Source: Paenibacillus rhizophilus
GTDB taxonomy: Bacteria; Bacillota; Bacilli; Paenibacillales; Paenibacillaceae
Direction: 5' to 3'
NCBI RefSeq assembly: GCF_003854965.1
Contig: NZ_RQPI01000002.1
Coordinates: forward strand, 186,001 to 250,000
Length of the DNA: 64,000 nt
Made by a program: the position numbers and the translations under genes. Below, one piece after another: positions 8,257-15,811 of this stretch. Below the pieces are notes generated by a model, which ran no database searches, had not been told where the DNA came from, and saw only the letters and a program-made list of their open reading frames with translations. The first letter of the stretch is position 1. Each line of letters opens with the position of its first letter.

Positions 8257-9120
8257 ATGGCGGTGAAGCGCGAGACAGAGCTGTATGCTCCTTTAAAAAA
8301 ATTTTTTGAACGACAAGGCTATGTGATCAAGGGCGAGGTACGCTCCTGCGACTTGGTCGGCGTCCGGGAAGACGGAGAACCGCCGCTGATTGTTGAGATG
8401 AAGAAGACCTTCAATCTCTCCCTGCTGCTGCAAGGGATCGAGCGGCTGAAGCTGAGTCCGGTCGTCTATTTGGCGGTCGAGAGGTGCCGGGAGAAAAAAG
8501 GGGCCGCGAGCCAGCGCTGGGGCGAACTCAGCAGCCTGTGCCGCCGCCTGGGACTCGGGCTTGTCACGGTCGTCTTCTACAAGACGAAGGCCCCGCTGGT
8601 GGAGGTGCTGGCGGAGCCCGAAGCGCCTGCCGGCCCGGCCCGGGGCGGCGGACGGCGGCGGGAGCGGCTGCTCTGCGAGTTCCGGGAGCGCAGCGGTGAC
8701 TACAACACGGGCGGCAGCGCGCGCGTGAAGCTCGTCACCGCCTACCGCGAGAAGGCACTGCGCGTAGCCGCCGCGCTGGAAGCGGCGGAGCGCGAGGCCG
8801 CCCTGGCTGCCGCCGTGGGCGAGCCGCGCTCTGCCGCGGGGGCCGGCGGCGGCACGGCTGCGGCGAAGGCCGTCGCTGTGCCCTGCAGCGCGGCGACGGG
8901 GAGCGCGCCGCCGAGGGGCGTGACACCGGCGGAGCTGCGTCGGCGCAGCGGGGTGCCCGCGGCGGCGGCTATCCTGCAGAACAACTACTACGGCTGGTTC
9001 AAGCGGGTCGTCCGCGGCCGGTATACGCTTGAGGCGGCGGGAAGCGCGGCGCTGCTGGAATATGCGGCCGTGTCGGTCTCCCAGTCGCTGGCGGACCGTA
9101 TAAACGCCGGGGAAGATTAA
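8257..9120 (+). CDS. DUF2161 family PD-(D/E)XK nuclease-fold protein
   Basis: A 287-residue soluble protein with an AAAGGAGAC RBS before the ATG. The N-terminal ~125 residues match the DUF2161 pattern of a PD-(D/E)XK fold: KKFFERQGYVIKGEV, the conserved acidic position in SCDLVG, and the IVEMKKTF strand with the E-x-K signature around residues 46-48. The C-terminal ~70 residues (LRRRSGVP...LQNNYYGWFKRV) look like a small winged-helix DNA-binding part. Between them lies a ~60-residue Ala/Gly-rich, very GC-rich linker (~residues 170-230) that appears expanded. The biological role of this family is unknown; the fold suggests nucleic acid cleavage or binding. Confidence 0.8.
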   Translation: MAVKRETELYAPLKKFFERQGYVIKGEVRSCDLVGVREDGEPPLIVEMKKTFNLSLLLQGIERLKLSPVVYLAVERCREKKGAASQRWGELSSLCRRLGLGLVTVVFYKTKAPLVEVLAEPEAPAGPARGGGRRRERLLCEFRERSGDYNTGGSARVKLVTAYREKALRVAAALEAAEREAALAAAVGEPRSAAGAGGGTAAAKAVAVPCSAATGSAPPRGVTPAELRRRSGVPAAAAILQNNYYGWFKRVVRGRYTLEAAGSAALLEYAAVSVSQSLADRINAGED

Positions 9121-9149
9121 CATCAACTTCCTTGCGCAGCCGCGCGGAA

Positions 9150-9191
9150 AAAGAGCCCATTCTCCAGGACGGTCTGGAGAATGGGCTCTTT
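9150..9191. terminator. Bidirectional terminator between converging genes
   Basis: AAAGAGCCCATTCTCCAG (9150-9167) pairs perfectly with 9174-9191 around a 6-base loop, with A and T tracts on the two sides. It serves the DUF2161 gene and, in reverse, the aminotransferase gene. Confidence 0.88.
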
Positions 9192-9231
9192 GGTTATGCC
9201 TGCGGAAGCAACTCCGCCGCGTATATTCTCA

Positions 9232-10449
9232 TTAACTGCGGGCCGTAAATTCCGTTACGGCTTCGCTCATCAAATTCATCCCAAGCAGCAGCTCGTCGCG
9301 GCCGGGATGGCTAAAATTAAGACGGATATAACGGCTACCGCTGTCGTCGGCCGTACAGAGCGGCCCCGGCAGGAAGACGACGCCCTTGCGGAGGGCGTTT
9401 TTCAGCAAAATTCCGGCATCCAGTCCTTCCGGCAGCGAAACCCACAGGAACATTCCGCCGGAAGGAAGATCGTAAGTGCTGTCCTTCCAGGCGGCGCGCT
9501 TGAGCAGCTCTGCCATCAGCTTCAGCCTTGTGCCGTATTCGCGGTTCAGCAGCGCAATATGATCGCGCAGATCGAACGCGGACACATGCAGCAGATGGTA
9601 CAGTAAACGCTGGTTCAGCGAACTGGACTGCCAATCCGCCATTCCCTTTGCGGCCGCCATTACATTGATCAGCTCACGGCTGCCCGCCGCCCAGCCCGTC
9701 CGAAGCGCTGGCGCCACCGTCTTGCTGAAAGAACCGATGTACAGCACATGTCCGCTCTCACTCGCGTCTTCCAGCGCATATAGAGAAGGATATTTACGAC
9801 CGCTCCGATCCTGGCTCTTGAAATGCAGATCTCCATAAGAATCATCTTCCAAAATGAGCACATTATGAGAAATGCACAGCTCCAGCACTTCTTTACGGCG
9901 CTTCAGACTCCAGAGGATGCCGCTCGGATTCGTAAAACTCGGTGCGGCAAACAGCAATTTGGGATGGTTCCTAATAATCTTCTCCCGCAAATCCTCCGGC
10001 AGCAGTCCCTCGCGGTCGCCATTGACCGGAATAATGACCGCTCCCTGCATCCGCAGCGCCTGCAGGAAACCGGGAGAAGTGGGATTTTCCACAAGCACGC
10101 AGTCGCCCGGATCAATGTATACCCGGGACAGAAGATCTACCGCCTGCTGGCTGCCCGTTGTCAGCAGAACGCCGTCCCGGGAAATATGTACTCCTTTGCT
10201 CTTCAGCCAATCCTCTGCCAGCCATTCTCTCAGCGGCCCGTATCCTTCGGGATCTCCGTATTGAAGCGCCTGCGCATCGGCCGAAATAACGGTAGACGCC
10301 GCTTCGGCCAGCAATGGCAGCGGGAACAGTTCTTCCGCCGGCAGCTCTTCGGCCAGAGAAATCACGGAACCTCTGCGGGTCTGTGTCCGGATGCTCAGCA
10401 GCGGCGAAGACATCAGCGTATGCGCCCGGGCGGAAAAATCATATTTCAT
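9232..10449 (-). CDS. Fold-type I PLP-dependent aminotransferase
   Basis: A 405-residue class I/II aminotransferase. It shows the family landmarks in order: QYGDPEGYGPLREWLAEDW near residue 65, TTGSQQAVDLLSRVYIDPGD, FTNPSG, LEDDSYGDLHF and the PLP-lysine region YIGSFSKTVAPALRTGW. The sequence style is close to the catalytic part of MocR/AAD-type transferases (PdxR-like regulators), but the N-terminus has no GntR helix-turn-helix, so it is a stand-alone enzyme. The substrate is not predictable, although 2-aminoadipate or aromatic amino acid transaminases are the nearest style. GGGAGGGAC precedes the ATG. A LuxR-type regulator gene lies 73 bp upstream in the same direction and could be co-transcribed. 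Confidence 0.82.
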   Translation of the reverse strand: MKYDFSARAHTLMSSPLLSIRTQTRRGSVISLAEELPAEELFPLPLLAEAASTVISADAQALQYGDPEGYGPLREWLAEDWLKSKGVHISRDGVLLTTGSQQAVDLLSRVYIDPGDCVLVENPTSPGFLQALRMQGAVIIPVNGDREGLLPEDLREKIIRNHPKLLFAAPSFTNPSGILWSLKRRKEVLELCISHNVLILEDDSYGDLHFKSQDRSGRKYPSLYALEDASESGHVLYIGSFSKTVAPALRTGWAAGSRELINVMAAAKGMADWQSSSLNQRLLYHLLHVSAFDLRDHIALLNREYGTRLKLMAELLKRAAWKDSTYDLPSGGMFLWVSLPEGLDAGILLKNALRKGVVFLPGPLCTADDSGSRYIRLNFSHPGRDELLLGMNLMSEAVTEFTARS

Positions 10450-10522
10450 GCGGCGTCCCTCCCTTCATGCTCTCATGAATGAATATTCCGGAGGAAGCCG
10501 CGTTATGACGCCCCGCCGGATG

Positions 10523-11179
10523 CTATGCGTACACGTGTCGGACCTGACGCGAATACAGCGCATACTTCTCAATTGCCTGTGCCCGTGTGGAAACTTCGAG
10601 TTTAACATAAATCTTGCGCAGATAATTGTCAATGGATCGGCGGCTCACTTCAACCTCCGTCGCAATTTTATCGTAGGTGATTCCCTGGACGATCCGCTCC
10701 ATAATAAATCTCTCGGTCGGGGTAAGCTTCAGCAGGACATCTCCTTCTTCGGACGTACTGATTGGCCAGATCCCCATCTCCAGCCAGTCGAGCGGCATAG
10801 ACAGAAAGCCTTCCCTGAGTCCTTCGATCATCTGCAGCAGTTGGCTCGGCGACGCTCCTTTGGAAATAATGCCGCTCGCTCCCAATTTTAACAGCGGCAG
10901 AAGCAGTTCCCTGCCTTCTCTATCGGTCATAACGACAAAATGGGACGCCGAAGCCTCTTTTTTCATTCCGGGCAGTATCGTCTCGATCATGTCATCCGGC
11001 ATACAATAGTCCAGAAGCACCAGCTCCGGCTGCTCCTCCCGGACCATGACGGCTCCTTCCTCCCAATCGGAATAGGTTCCGAGTACAATCAGATTTCCCG
11101 CCTCTTCCAGTATCAATTTCGTTCCCAGCATACTCGTGGGATGACAGCCCATAATCACTACCTGCCAAACCTTCCTCAT
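10523..11179 (-). CDS. Orphan LuxR/NarL-type response regulator
   Basis: A 218-residue protein with a receiver-like domain (~1-125) and a C-terminal LuxR helix-turn-helix (~150-210: LTPTERFIMERIVQGITYDKIATEVEVSRRSIDNYLRKIYVKL). The phosphorylation aspartate is in LVLLDYCMP and the conserved lysine is in ISKGASP. The overall length and the RSIDNYL recognition helix resemble the ComA subgroup. No histidine kinase gene is adjacent, so its input is unknown. The start is an ATG close to an AGGAGGTTTGGGC RBS. Stem-loops in the 5' region (see 11260-11356) may act as a leader for this gene. Confidence 0.82.
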   Translation of the reverse strand: MRKVWQVVIMGCHPTSMLGTKLILEEAGNLIVLGTYSDWEEGAVMVREEQPELVLLDYCMPDDMIETILPGMKKEASASHFVVMTDREGRELLLPLLKLGASGIISKGASPSQLLQMIEGLREGFLSMPLDWLEMGIWPISTSEEGDVLLKLTPTERFIMERIVQGITYDKIATEVEVSRRSIDNYLRKIYVKLEVSTRAQAIEKYALYSRQVRHVYA

Positions 11180-11554
11180 TAAAGCCCAAACCTCCTGCTA
11201 CTATGTAATTTACCCGACAAAGGCATGCATTTCGCGTTTCCCGGATGATGCGAATAAGAAGAAACGGCTGAGGGCCCCTCTGAAAGAGGAGGCATCCGTT
11301 TCTCGTAAAAAGATCAGAACAAGAATAAAAGCACAGGTCATGCGTTCTGATCTTTTAAGATTGATGCAATGATATTCCGCCTTTTTTCCTATGCCTTGGA
11401 TACATTTATGCATTGAATAATCTAGTGAAATTGTAACGCACTGCTTTGAAAGGATGCAATTACTTTTTTCCTGAATCTTCCTCTAATCTTTTTGCGAAAC
11501 TGGCGCAATTCTGGTAGAATAGGGTCTCACAAATAGGTTCGAGGTGATTAATTT
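11180..11554. other. Intergenic region with two stem-loops
   Basis: No gene is seen in this 375-base divergent region. It holds AGAAACGG...CCGTTTCT (11260-11267/11296-11303, with an inner CCTC/GAGG) and a perfect 13-bp stem AAAAGATCAGAAC (11308-11320) with 11344-11356. On the minus strand the second stem ends in TTTTT, so it looks like a terminator lying in the leader of the response regulator gene. The plus-strand gene at 11555 has a GAGGTGAT RBS. Confidence 0.55.
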
Positions 11555-11962
11555 ATGCAGCCGTCAATGAAATCGCCGGACGCGTATCCTTCACGCGCCG
11601 CGACGAGAAACGGCTCCTCCGTCAAATGGTTCCTGCTGTTCTGGTTAATCGTGATCGCCGCAGGCGGCTATGCCGTGTACGGCTATACAAATCATTTGAA
11701 GGATCAGATGCTTAAGCAGCTTGCCGCGCAGAGCCAGCAGCAGTTGGCCGGGGTGCAAGCGGATTACGAGGAGAAACTGTCGGTTCTTTCACAAGAAGTA
11801 AGCGAATTGCAGGATAAAGTGCAGTCGTTCAATGAGCTTCTTACTTTTACCAAAGATAATGCAAGTACAAAGACGGACAACAGCAACAAGCTGTACACCC
11901 AGTTAAGCGAAGTCCGCAAGCAGCTGGACGCGTTGCAGAAAGAGATGGATCTGCTGAAATGA
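11555..11962 (+). CDS. Single-pass membrane protein with extracellular coiled coil
   Basis: A 135-residue protein with one transmembrane helix at ~25-43 (WFLLFWLIVIAAGGYAVYGY), preceded by a basic N-terminus. An outside-facing coiled coil follows (about 48-135: heptad-like LKDQMLKQLAAQSQQQL, LSVLSQEVSELQDKV, LYTQLSEVRKQLDALQ). No family is recognised. It overlaps the next gene by four bases (ATGA at 11959-11962), so it is translationally coupled to a secreted phosphodiester glycosidase and probably works with it at the cell surface. GAGGTGAT precedes the ATG. Confidence 0.8.
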   Translation: MQPSMKSPDAYPSRAATRNGSSVKWFLLFWLIVIAAGGYAVYGYTNHLKDQMLKQLAAQSQQQLAGVQADYEEKLSVLSQEVSELQDKVQSFNELLTFTKDNASTKTDNSNKLYTQLSEVRKQLDALQKEMDLLK

Positions 11963-13026
11963 TAACGCCGGTCAAAAGAGTAAACCGTTTCTTTATGCTC
12001 GTTACCGCCCCGTTCATCGGCCTGCTGCTGTGCCTGACGTTGTATCGGCCGTCACTTACGCTGAAGCTGGAAACGCAGCGGTTTGCGCCTTCTGCGGGTC
12101 CTGTGCAGCTGACGTCCGGAATCAAGGATCAGCTGGACAACGCCCAGGACACTGCCACCTACACTATCCACGCCGTAAGCTCCAGCGCGAAGCGGTACAC
12201 GGAAACGACCGCCGCCATGAATGCGATTGTGGATAAGGCCAAGACACAGGCGGGCCGCCCGGAGTCGATATACAACCGGCGCATTACGGCCAAGCTCGGC
12301 TTTCCGTACGATACCATTAACAGCAGCCGGATTACGATAGAGTTATACCGGGTCAATCCCGGTAGTTATACAGGCTACGCGATGAAGATCAAGCTCAAGG
12401 ATAAGACGGCGATGACCATGAGTCTCGGAGAGGGAGGTCCCGGCAACTCGGAAACAACGCTCCAGGCAGCCAACCGGTACGGGGCCGTCGCCGGCATTAA
12501 CGCCGGAGGCTTTGCCGATCAGAACGGCAAAAGATACCCGCTCAGCACCACGATCGTGGGCGGTCAATATTTAACGGGCTTTGAACCCAGCTACAAGGAT
12601 TTAAGCTTCGTTGGGCTGAACAAGAACGGGCGGCTGATCGGCGGGAAGTTTCACAGCCGAGAGCAGCTCGACGAGTTGAAGCCGGCGTTTGGAGCTTCCT
12701 TTGTGCCGGTGCTGCTGCAGAGCGGTTACAAAACGGAGATACCCGCGAAATGGGAGATGTCCCCGAGACGGGCGCCGCGCACCGCAATCGGCAAATACAA
12801 AGACGATCAGCTGCTAATTATCGTAGCCGAGGGCTACAATGAGAACGGCAGCTCGGGAGCTACGCTGGAGGAACTTCAGGACAAGCTGTACCGGATGGGC
12901 GTAAGCGATGCCTTTAATCTGGATGGCGGGGGTTCCACCTCGCTCGTATTTAACGGACGAGTCGTTAACAGGCCGTCGGACGGCGCTCTGCGGCCGGTGC
13001 CGACAAGCTTTTTATTTTTCAAATAA
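11959..13026 (+). CDS. Phosphodiester glycosidase (NAGPA domain) protein
   Basis: A 355-residue protein with an N-terminal hydrophobic anchor (~12-30) and a C-terminal NAGPA-type domain. The domain shows the family signatures AVAGINAGGFAD (~175), RAPRTAIGKYKDDQLLIIVAEG (~270) and the diagnostic NLDGGGSTSLVFNG (~320) followed by RPVPTSFLFF. Family members hydrolyse sugar-phosphodiester bonds; the human relative uncovers mannose-6-phosphate, and bacterial ones act on envelope polymers such as teichoic acid or exopolysaccharide linkages. It is coupled by a 4-base overlap to the coiled-coil membrane protein upstream. The enzyme should sit outside the cell. Confidence 0.85.
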   Translation: MITPVKRVNRFFMLVTAPFIGLLLCLTLYRPSLTLKLETQRFAPSAGPVQLTSGIKDQLDNAQDTATYTIHAVSSSAKRYTETTAAMNAIVDKAKTQAGRPESIYNRRITAKLGFPYDTINSSRITIELYRVNPGSYTGYAMKIKLKDKTAMTMSLGEGGPGNSETTLQAANRYGAVAGINAGGFADQNGKRYPLSTTIVGGQYLTGFEPSYKDLSFVGLNKNGRLIGGKFHSREQLDELKPAFGASFVPVLLQSGYKTEIPAKWEMSPRRAPRTAIGKYKDDQLLIIVAEGYNENGSSGATLEELQDKLYRMGVSDAFNLDGGGSTSLVFNGRVVNRPSDGALRPVPTSFLFFK

Positions 13027-13134
13027 AAGTAGCGACAATAATGTCTATGCGGCATATCACAATAACATTTGTTTTTATTTACAGCCCGGTTATAATAATA
13101 GTGATGACAACATTTCCTTTCGGAGGTGCATTGA

Positions 13135-13239
13135 ATGTCGTTCTCATTGACCTTTTGGATTGTCTTCCTTGTATTCCTGCTGTTTTTAGCCGGAATTCTT
13201 ACCGCCTCTTATAATGATGATAAGACCAAGGGCCTATAA
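13135..13239 (+). CDS. 34-residue single-span membrane protein
   Basis: A small gene with an excellent RBS (CGGAGGTG, 13121-13128) and ATG at 13135. The product is one hydrophobic helix (MSFSLTFWIVFLVFLLFLAG) followed by a short charged tail (NDDKTKGL). A clear terminator follows six bases after the stop. A TATAAT at 13091-13096 may be its -10. No function is known. The discrete promoter-RBS-terminator unit argues that it is a real gene rather than chance. Confidence 0.7.
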   Translation: MSFSLTFWIVFLVFLLFLAGILTASYNDDKTKGL

Positions 13240-13246
13240 AGGCTGC

Positions 13247-13279
13247 GCTTCCTCCGGAATCAAGGAGGAGGCTTTTTTA
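13247..13279 (+). terminator. Terminator of the 34-residue membrane protein gene
   Basis: GCTTCCTCC (13247-13255) pairs with GGAGGAGGC (13264-13272), with one G-T pair, followed by TTTTTT. Confidence 0.82.
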
Positions 13280-13339
13280 GTTCAGGGAATTATAGAGAAA
13301 GAAAGGAAGGAGATTCTTATTGGGGCGGGAGATTCGCAT

Positions 13340-13375
13340 CCGCTAAAAGAGAAAGCGCCGCATTCATGCGGCGCT
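13340..13375 (-). terminator. Terminator of the AbrB-type gene
   Basis: AGCGCCGCA (13354-13362) and TGCGGCGCT (13367-13375) form a stem which, on the minus strand, is followed by TTTCTCTTTT. Confidence 0.75.
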
Positions 13376-13431
13376 CGGCTTCCGGCGAATACGCTTACGG
13401 CTTGAAGCGCTTCGGGAAGATTCTATTTTGC

Positions 13432-13686
13432 TTAAGCGTGTCTTTGCAGTTGGGTCATTTCACTCAGGCATTGGCCGCAAATGTAACGTTCCTTATATTC
13501 GCTAACCTCTTCCATCGAACCGCAAAATACGCATTTGGGACGATAACGTTCCAAAATGATATGGTCCCCCTGAACCAAAATTTCAACAGGGTCCCCCTCA
13601 TTCATTTGATACCTTTTACGCAGGGATTTGGGCAGAACAATTCTGCCGAGCTGATCCACCTTGCGCACTACACCAGCAGGCTTCAT
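13432..13686 (-). CDS. abrB: AbrB/SpoVT-family transition-state regulator
   Basis: An 84-residue DNA-binding protein. The N-terminal ~47 residues are a swapped-hairpin AbrB domain (GVVRKVDQLGRIVLPKSLRKR...GDPVEILVQGDHIILERY). The C-terminus differs from B. subtilis AbrB and carries two CxxC-like pairs (CVFCGS near 52 and CGQC near 70), suggesting a zinc ribbon. AbrB represses stationary-phase and competence genes during growth and is itself repressed by Spo0A~P. A perfect TGTCGAA 0A-box-like site lies ~80 bp upstream (13765-13771). The RBS is AGGAAAGGTG. It could be an AbrB paralogue (Abh or SpoVT-like) rather than the master AbrB. Confidence 0.85.
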   Translation of the reverse strand: MKPAGVVRKVDQLGRIVLPKSLRKRYQMNEGDPVEILVQGDHIILERYRPKCVFCGSMEEVSEYKERYICGQCLSEMTQLQRHA

Positions 13687-13764
13687 CTAACGCACACCTT
13701 TCCTATTCAACTGATTAATAAATATGATTAAATTTCCATTACGTTGAATAATTCGATGCCGAAA

Positions 13765-13771
13765 TGTCGAA
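13765..13771 (+). promoter_or_regulatory. Spo0A-box-like site upstream of the AbrB-type gene
   Basis: TGTCGAA matches the core 0A box exactly. It sits 79 bp upstream of the AbrB-type start codon. The 7-base motif alone would occur by chance often; position before an abrB gene raises its weight. Confidence 0.5.
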
Positions 13772-13805
13772 TCCTGCTGATAAAAAATAAATTTCTGTAA
13801 CTTCT

Positions 13806-14270
13806 TTAGGTCAACCCCGGAAAGTTCAGCTGCCGGAGTGCCTCGTATACGATAATTGCCGCCGAATTGGACAAATTGAGCGATCTTACATCTCCGGTCA
13901 TCGGCATACGCATCGTTGTTTCCCGTCCTGCATTCAGGATGCTCTCCGGTAATCCTTTCGTTTCTTTGCCGAATACAAAAAAGTCGCCGTCCCGAAAAGA
14001 ATAATCGGTGTACCGCTTGTCAGCCTTGGTCGTTGCATAAAAGAAACGTCCTTCCGGATACATCTCCAGGACTTCTCCGAAAGAATCGTGATATTCAATG
14101 TGAACAGCGTGCCAATAATCCAGTCCGGCCCGCTTCAGGGTAGCATCGTCGGTACGGAAGCCGAGGGGACGCACCAAATGCAGATGGGTGCCGGTTGCCG
14201 CGCAGGTGCGGGAAATGTTCCCCGTGTTGGCCGGAATCTCCGGCTCTACCAGTACAATGTGAAGTGCCAT
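13806..14270 (-). CDS. trmL: tRNA (cytidine/uridine-34 2'-O)-methyltransferase TrmL
   Basis: A 154-residue SPOUT-class methyltransferase (CspR/YibK group), normal full length. Typical blocks are HIVLVEPEIPANTGNISRTC at the start, HLVRPLGF, the DYWHAV segment, FFVFGKETKGLP and MRMPMTGDVRSLNLSNSAAIIVYEALRQ, the trefoil-knot SAM site. It methylates the wobble base ribose of tRNA-Leu isoacceptors. The ATG at 14270 is chosen for the AGGAGAGAC RBS; the longer upstream frame has none. Monocistronic, between the AbrB-type gene and serC. Confidence 0.92.
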   Translation of the reverse strand: MALHIVLVEPEIPANTGNISRTCAATGTHLHLVRPLGFRTDDATLKRAGLDYWHAVHIEYHDSFGEVLEMYPEGRFFYATTKADKRYTDYSFRDGDFFVFGKETKGLPESILNAGRETTMRMPMTGDVRSLNLSNSAAIIVYEALRQLNFPGLT

Positions 14271-14394
14271 GCAAGTCTCTCCTAACGGTTCCAAGATTTC
14301 CAGCGCAGGTAAATAACCTCTCAAAGCGGAGCTTGCGATCGAAGCCATGCCTCCGTTACTTTGCGGGGATTTTGAAAAAAGTATCCATTCGTTT

Positions 14395-14427
14395 AGAAGA
14401 CCTTCCGCCAGCGGCGGAAGGTCTTCT
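14395..14427 (-). terminator. Stem-loop terminator downstream of serC
   Basis: AGAAGACCTTCCGCC (14395-14409) pairs perfectly with 14413-14427 around a 3-base loop. The T-tract is weak on either strand. Confidence 0.65.
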
Positions 14428-14447
14428 GATTTCTCCTGAATGGTTGA

Positions 14448-15536
14448 TTAGCCTTGAGTCTTCTGGAAGTGACTCATGAAATCGGTCAGCGCCTTGATGC
14501 TCTCATAAGGAACGGCGTTATAAATGGAAGCGCGAAGTCCTCCTACACTGCGGTGTCCTTTAAGACCGACGAAGCCTTCCTGCTCCGACGCCTTGATAAA
14601 TTTCTTCTCCAGCTCTTCGGACTGCATCCGGAACGTAACGTTCATGATGGAGCGGCTTCCCAGCTCCGCTACGCCACGGTAGAACCCGCCGCTGCCGTCG
14701 ATGGTGTTATACAGCAATCCGGCCTTATCGCGGTTCTTCGCTTCGACGCCGGCCAGGCCACCCTGCTCTTCGATCCATTTCAGGACTTGGTTAACCATGT
14801 AGATCGAATAGGATGGCGGCGTATTGTAGAGAGAGTTATTTTTGTAATGGGTGCTGTACCGCAAGATTGTCGGAATGTTGGAAGGAGATTCAGCAATGAG
14901 CTCTTCTTTCGCGATCACAACGGTTACACCCGAAGGTCCGAGATTTTTTTGCGCGCCGGCATAAATCAGTCCGAACTTGTTAACGTCAAACGCGCGGCTC
15001 AAGATATCGCTCGACATATCCGCAATCAGCGGAAGAGATCCGGTATCCGGGAACTCGCTATACTGGGTGCCTTCAATCGTTTCGTTGGAAGTAATGTGCA
15101 GGTAGGCTGCGTTGTCCGCAGGCTTGATCGAACCGAGATCCGGGATGGCAAGGAATTTCTTGTCTTCGGATGTAGCCGCAACATGAGCTCCACCCGCGAT
15201 TTTGGCTTCCTTGAACGCTTTATCGGCCCAGCTTCCCGTCATTACGTAGCTGCCCACTTGGCCTTCGGAGAGGAAATTCATCGGAATCATGGCGAACTGC
15301 GTCGTGGCGCCGCCTTGAATGAATAATACTTTATAGCCCTGCGGATTGCCCAAAAGCGAAAGCAGACGTTCCTGCGCTTCGTTGTGAACGGATTCGTATA
15401 CGGCTCCGCGGTGCGACATTTCCATAATCGACATTCCAGTCTCCCGGAAATCGACGAATTCCGCCTGCGCGCGCTCTAGTACCTCAAGAGGTAAAGCCGC
15501 CGGACCGGCGTTGAAATTATAAGCTCTCTTGCTCAA
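14448..15536 (-). CDS. serC: Phosphoserine aminotransferase
   Basis: A 362-residue class V PLP aminotransferase that makes 3-phosphoserine from 3-phosphohydroxypyruvate in serine synthesis. Family signatures are YNFNAGPAALPLEVL at the N-terminus, GMSIMEMSHR, FIQGGATTQFAMIPMN, the PLP-lysine region YAGAQKNLGPSGVTVV, and GLRASIYNA near the C-terminus. The start is a TTG (15534-15536) preceded by AAAGGGTGGG; the conserved N-terminus begins directly after it. Upstream, TTGCTG-17-TATCAT is a plausible SigA promoter at ~15567-15596. The gene stands alone with a terminator stem downstream. Confidence 0.95.
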   Translation of the reverse strand: MSKRAYNFNAGPAALPLEVLERAQAEFVDFRETGMSIMEMSHRGAVYESVHNEAQERLLSLLGNPQGYKVLFIQGGATTQFAMIPMNFLSEGQVGSYVMTGSWADKAFKEAKIAGGAHVAATSEDKKFLAIPDLGSIKPADNAAYLHITSNETIEGTQYSEFPDTGSLPLIADMSSDILSRAFDVNKFGLIYAGAQKNLGPSGVTVVIAKEELIAESPSNIPTILRYSTHYKNNSLYNTPPSYSIYMVNQVLKWIEEQGGLAGVEAKNRDKAGLLYNTIDGSGGFYRGVAELGSRSIMNVTFRMQSEELEKKFIKASEQEGFVGLKGHRSVGGLRASIYNAVPYESIKALTDFMSHFQKTQG

Positions 15537-15566
15537 AATATTCCCACCCTTTCTCTTCTTTCAATA

Positions 15567-15596
15567 TCGTAATGATAGCAATAATCTAACATGGCA
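15567..15596 (-). promoter_or_regulatory. Promoter of serC
   Basis: Minus-strand TTGCTG, 17 bp, TATCAT, ending ~30 bases before the TTG start. Approximate positions. Confidence 0.5.
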
Positions 15597-15767
15597 GCAA
15601 GTATAATTATTCACATGAAAAATTGGAAAAAGGAAATATATGTATGGTTTTGGAGGTTTGCGCCGGCATTTGCGCAAAAGTACTGAATACTCTTAATGCA
15701 TAAGCCGACTGTTTATACATTTTTTTCTCCTACCCATAGTTTGATAATCCGGCGTCGTTGCCAAGAA

Positions 15768-15804
15768 GGCCGGACAGGGGAATAAGTAAATCCCCCGCCC
15801 GACC
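15768..15804 (-). terminator. Possible terminator of the GH81 gene
   Basis: GGCCGG-CAGGGG and CCCCCG-CCGACC arms (about 15768-15780 and 15791-15804) form an imperfect GC-rich stem just after the GH81 stop. It lacks a clear T-run on the minus strand. Confidence 0.45.
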
Positions 15805-15811
15805 TAAAAAA

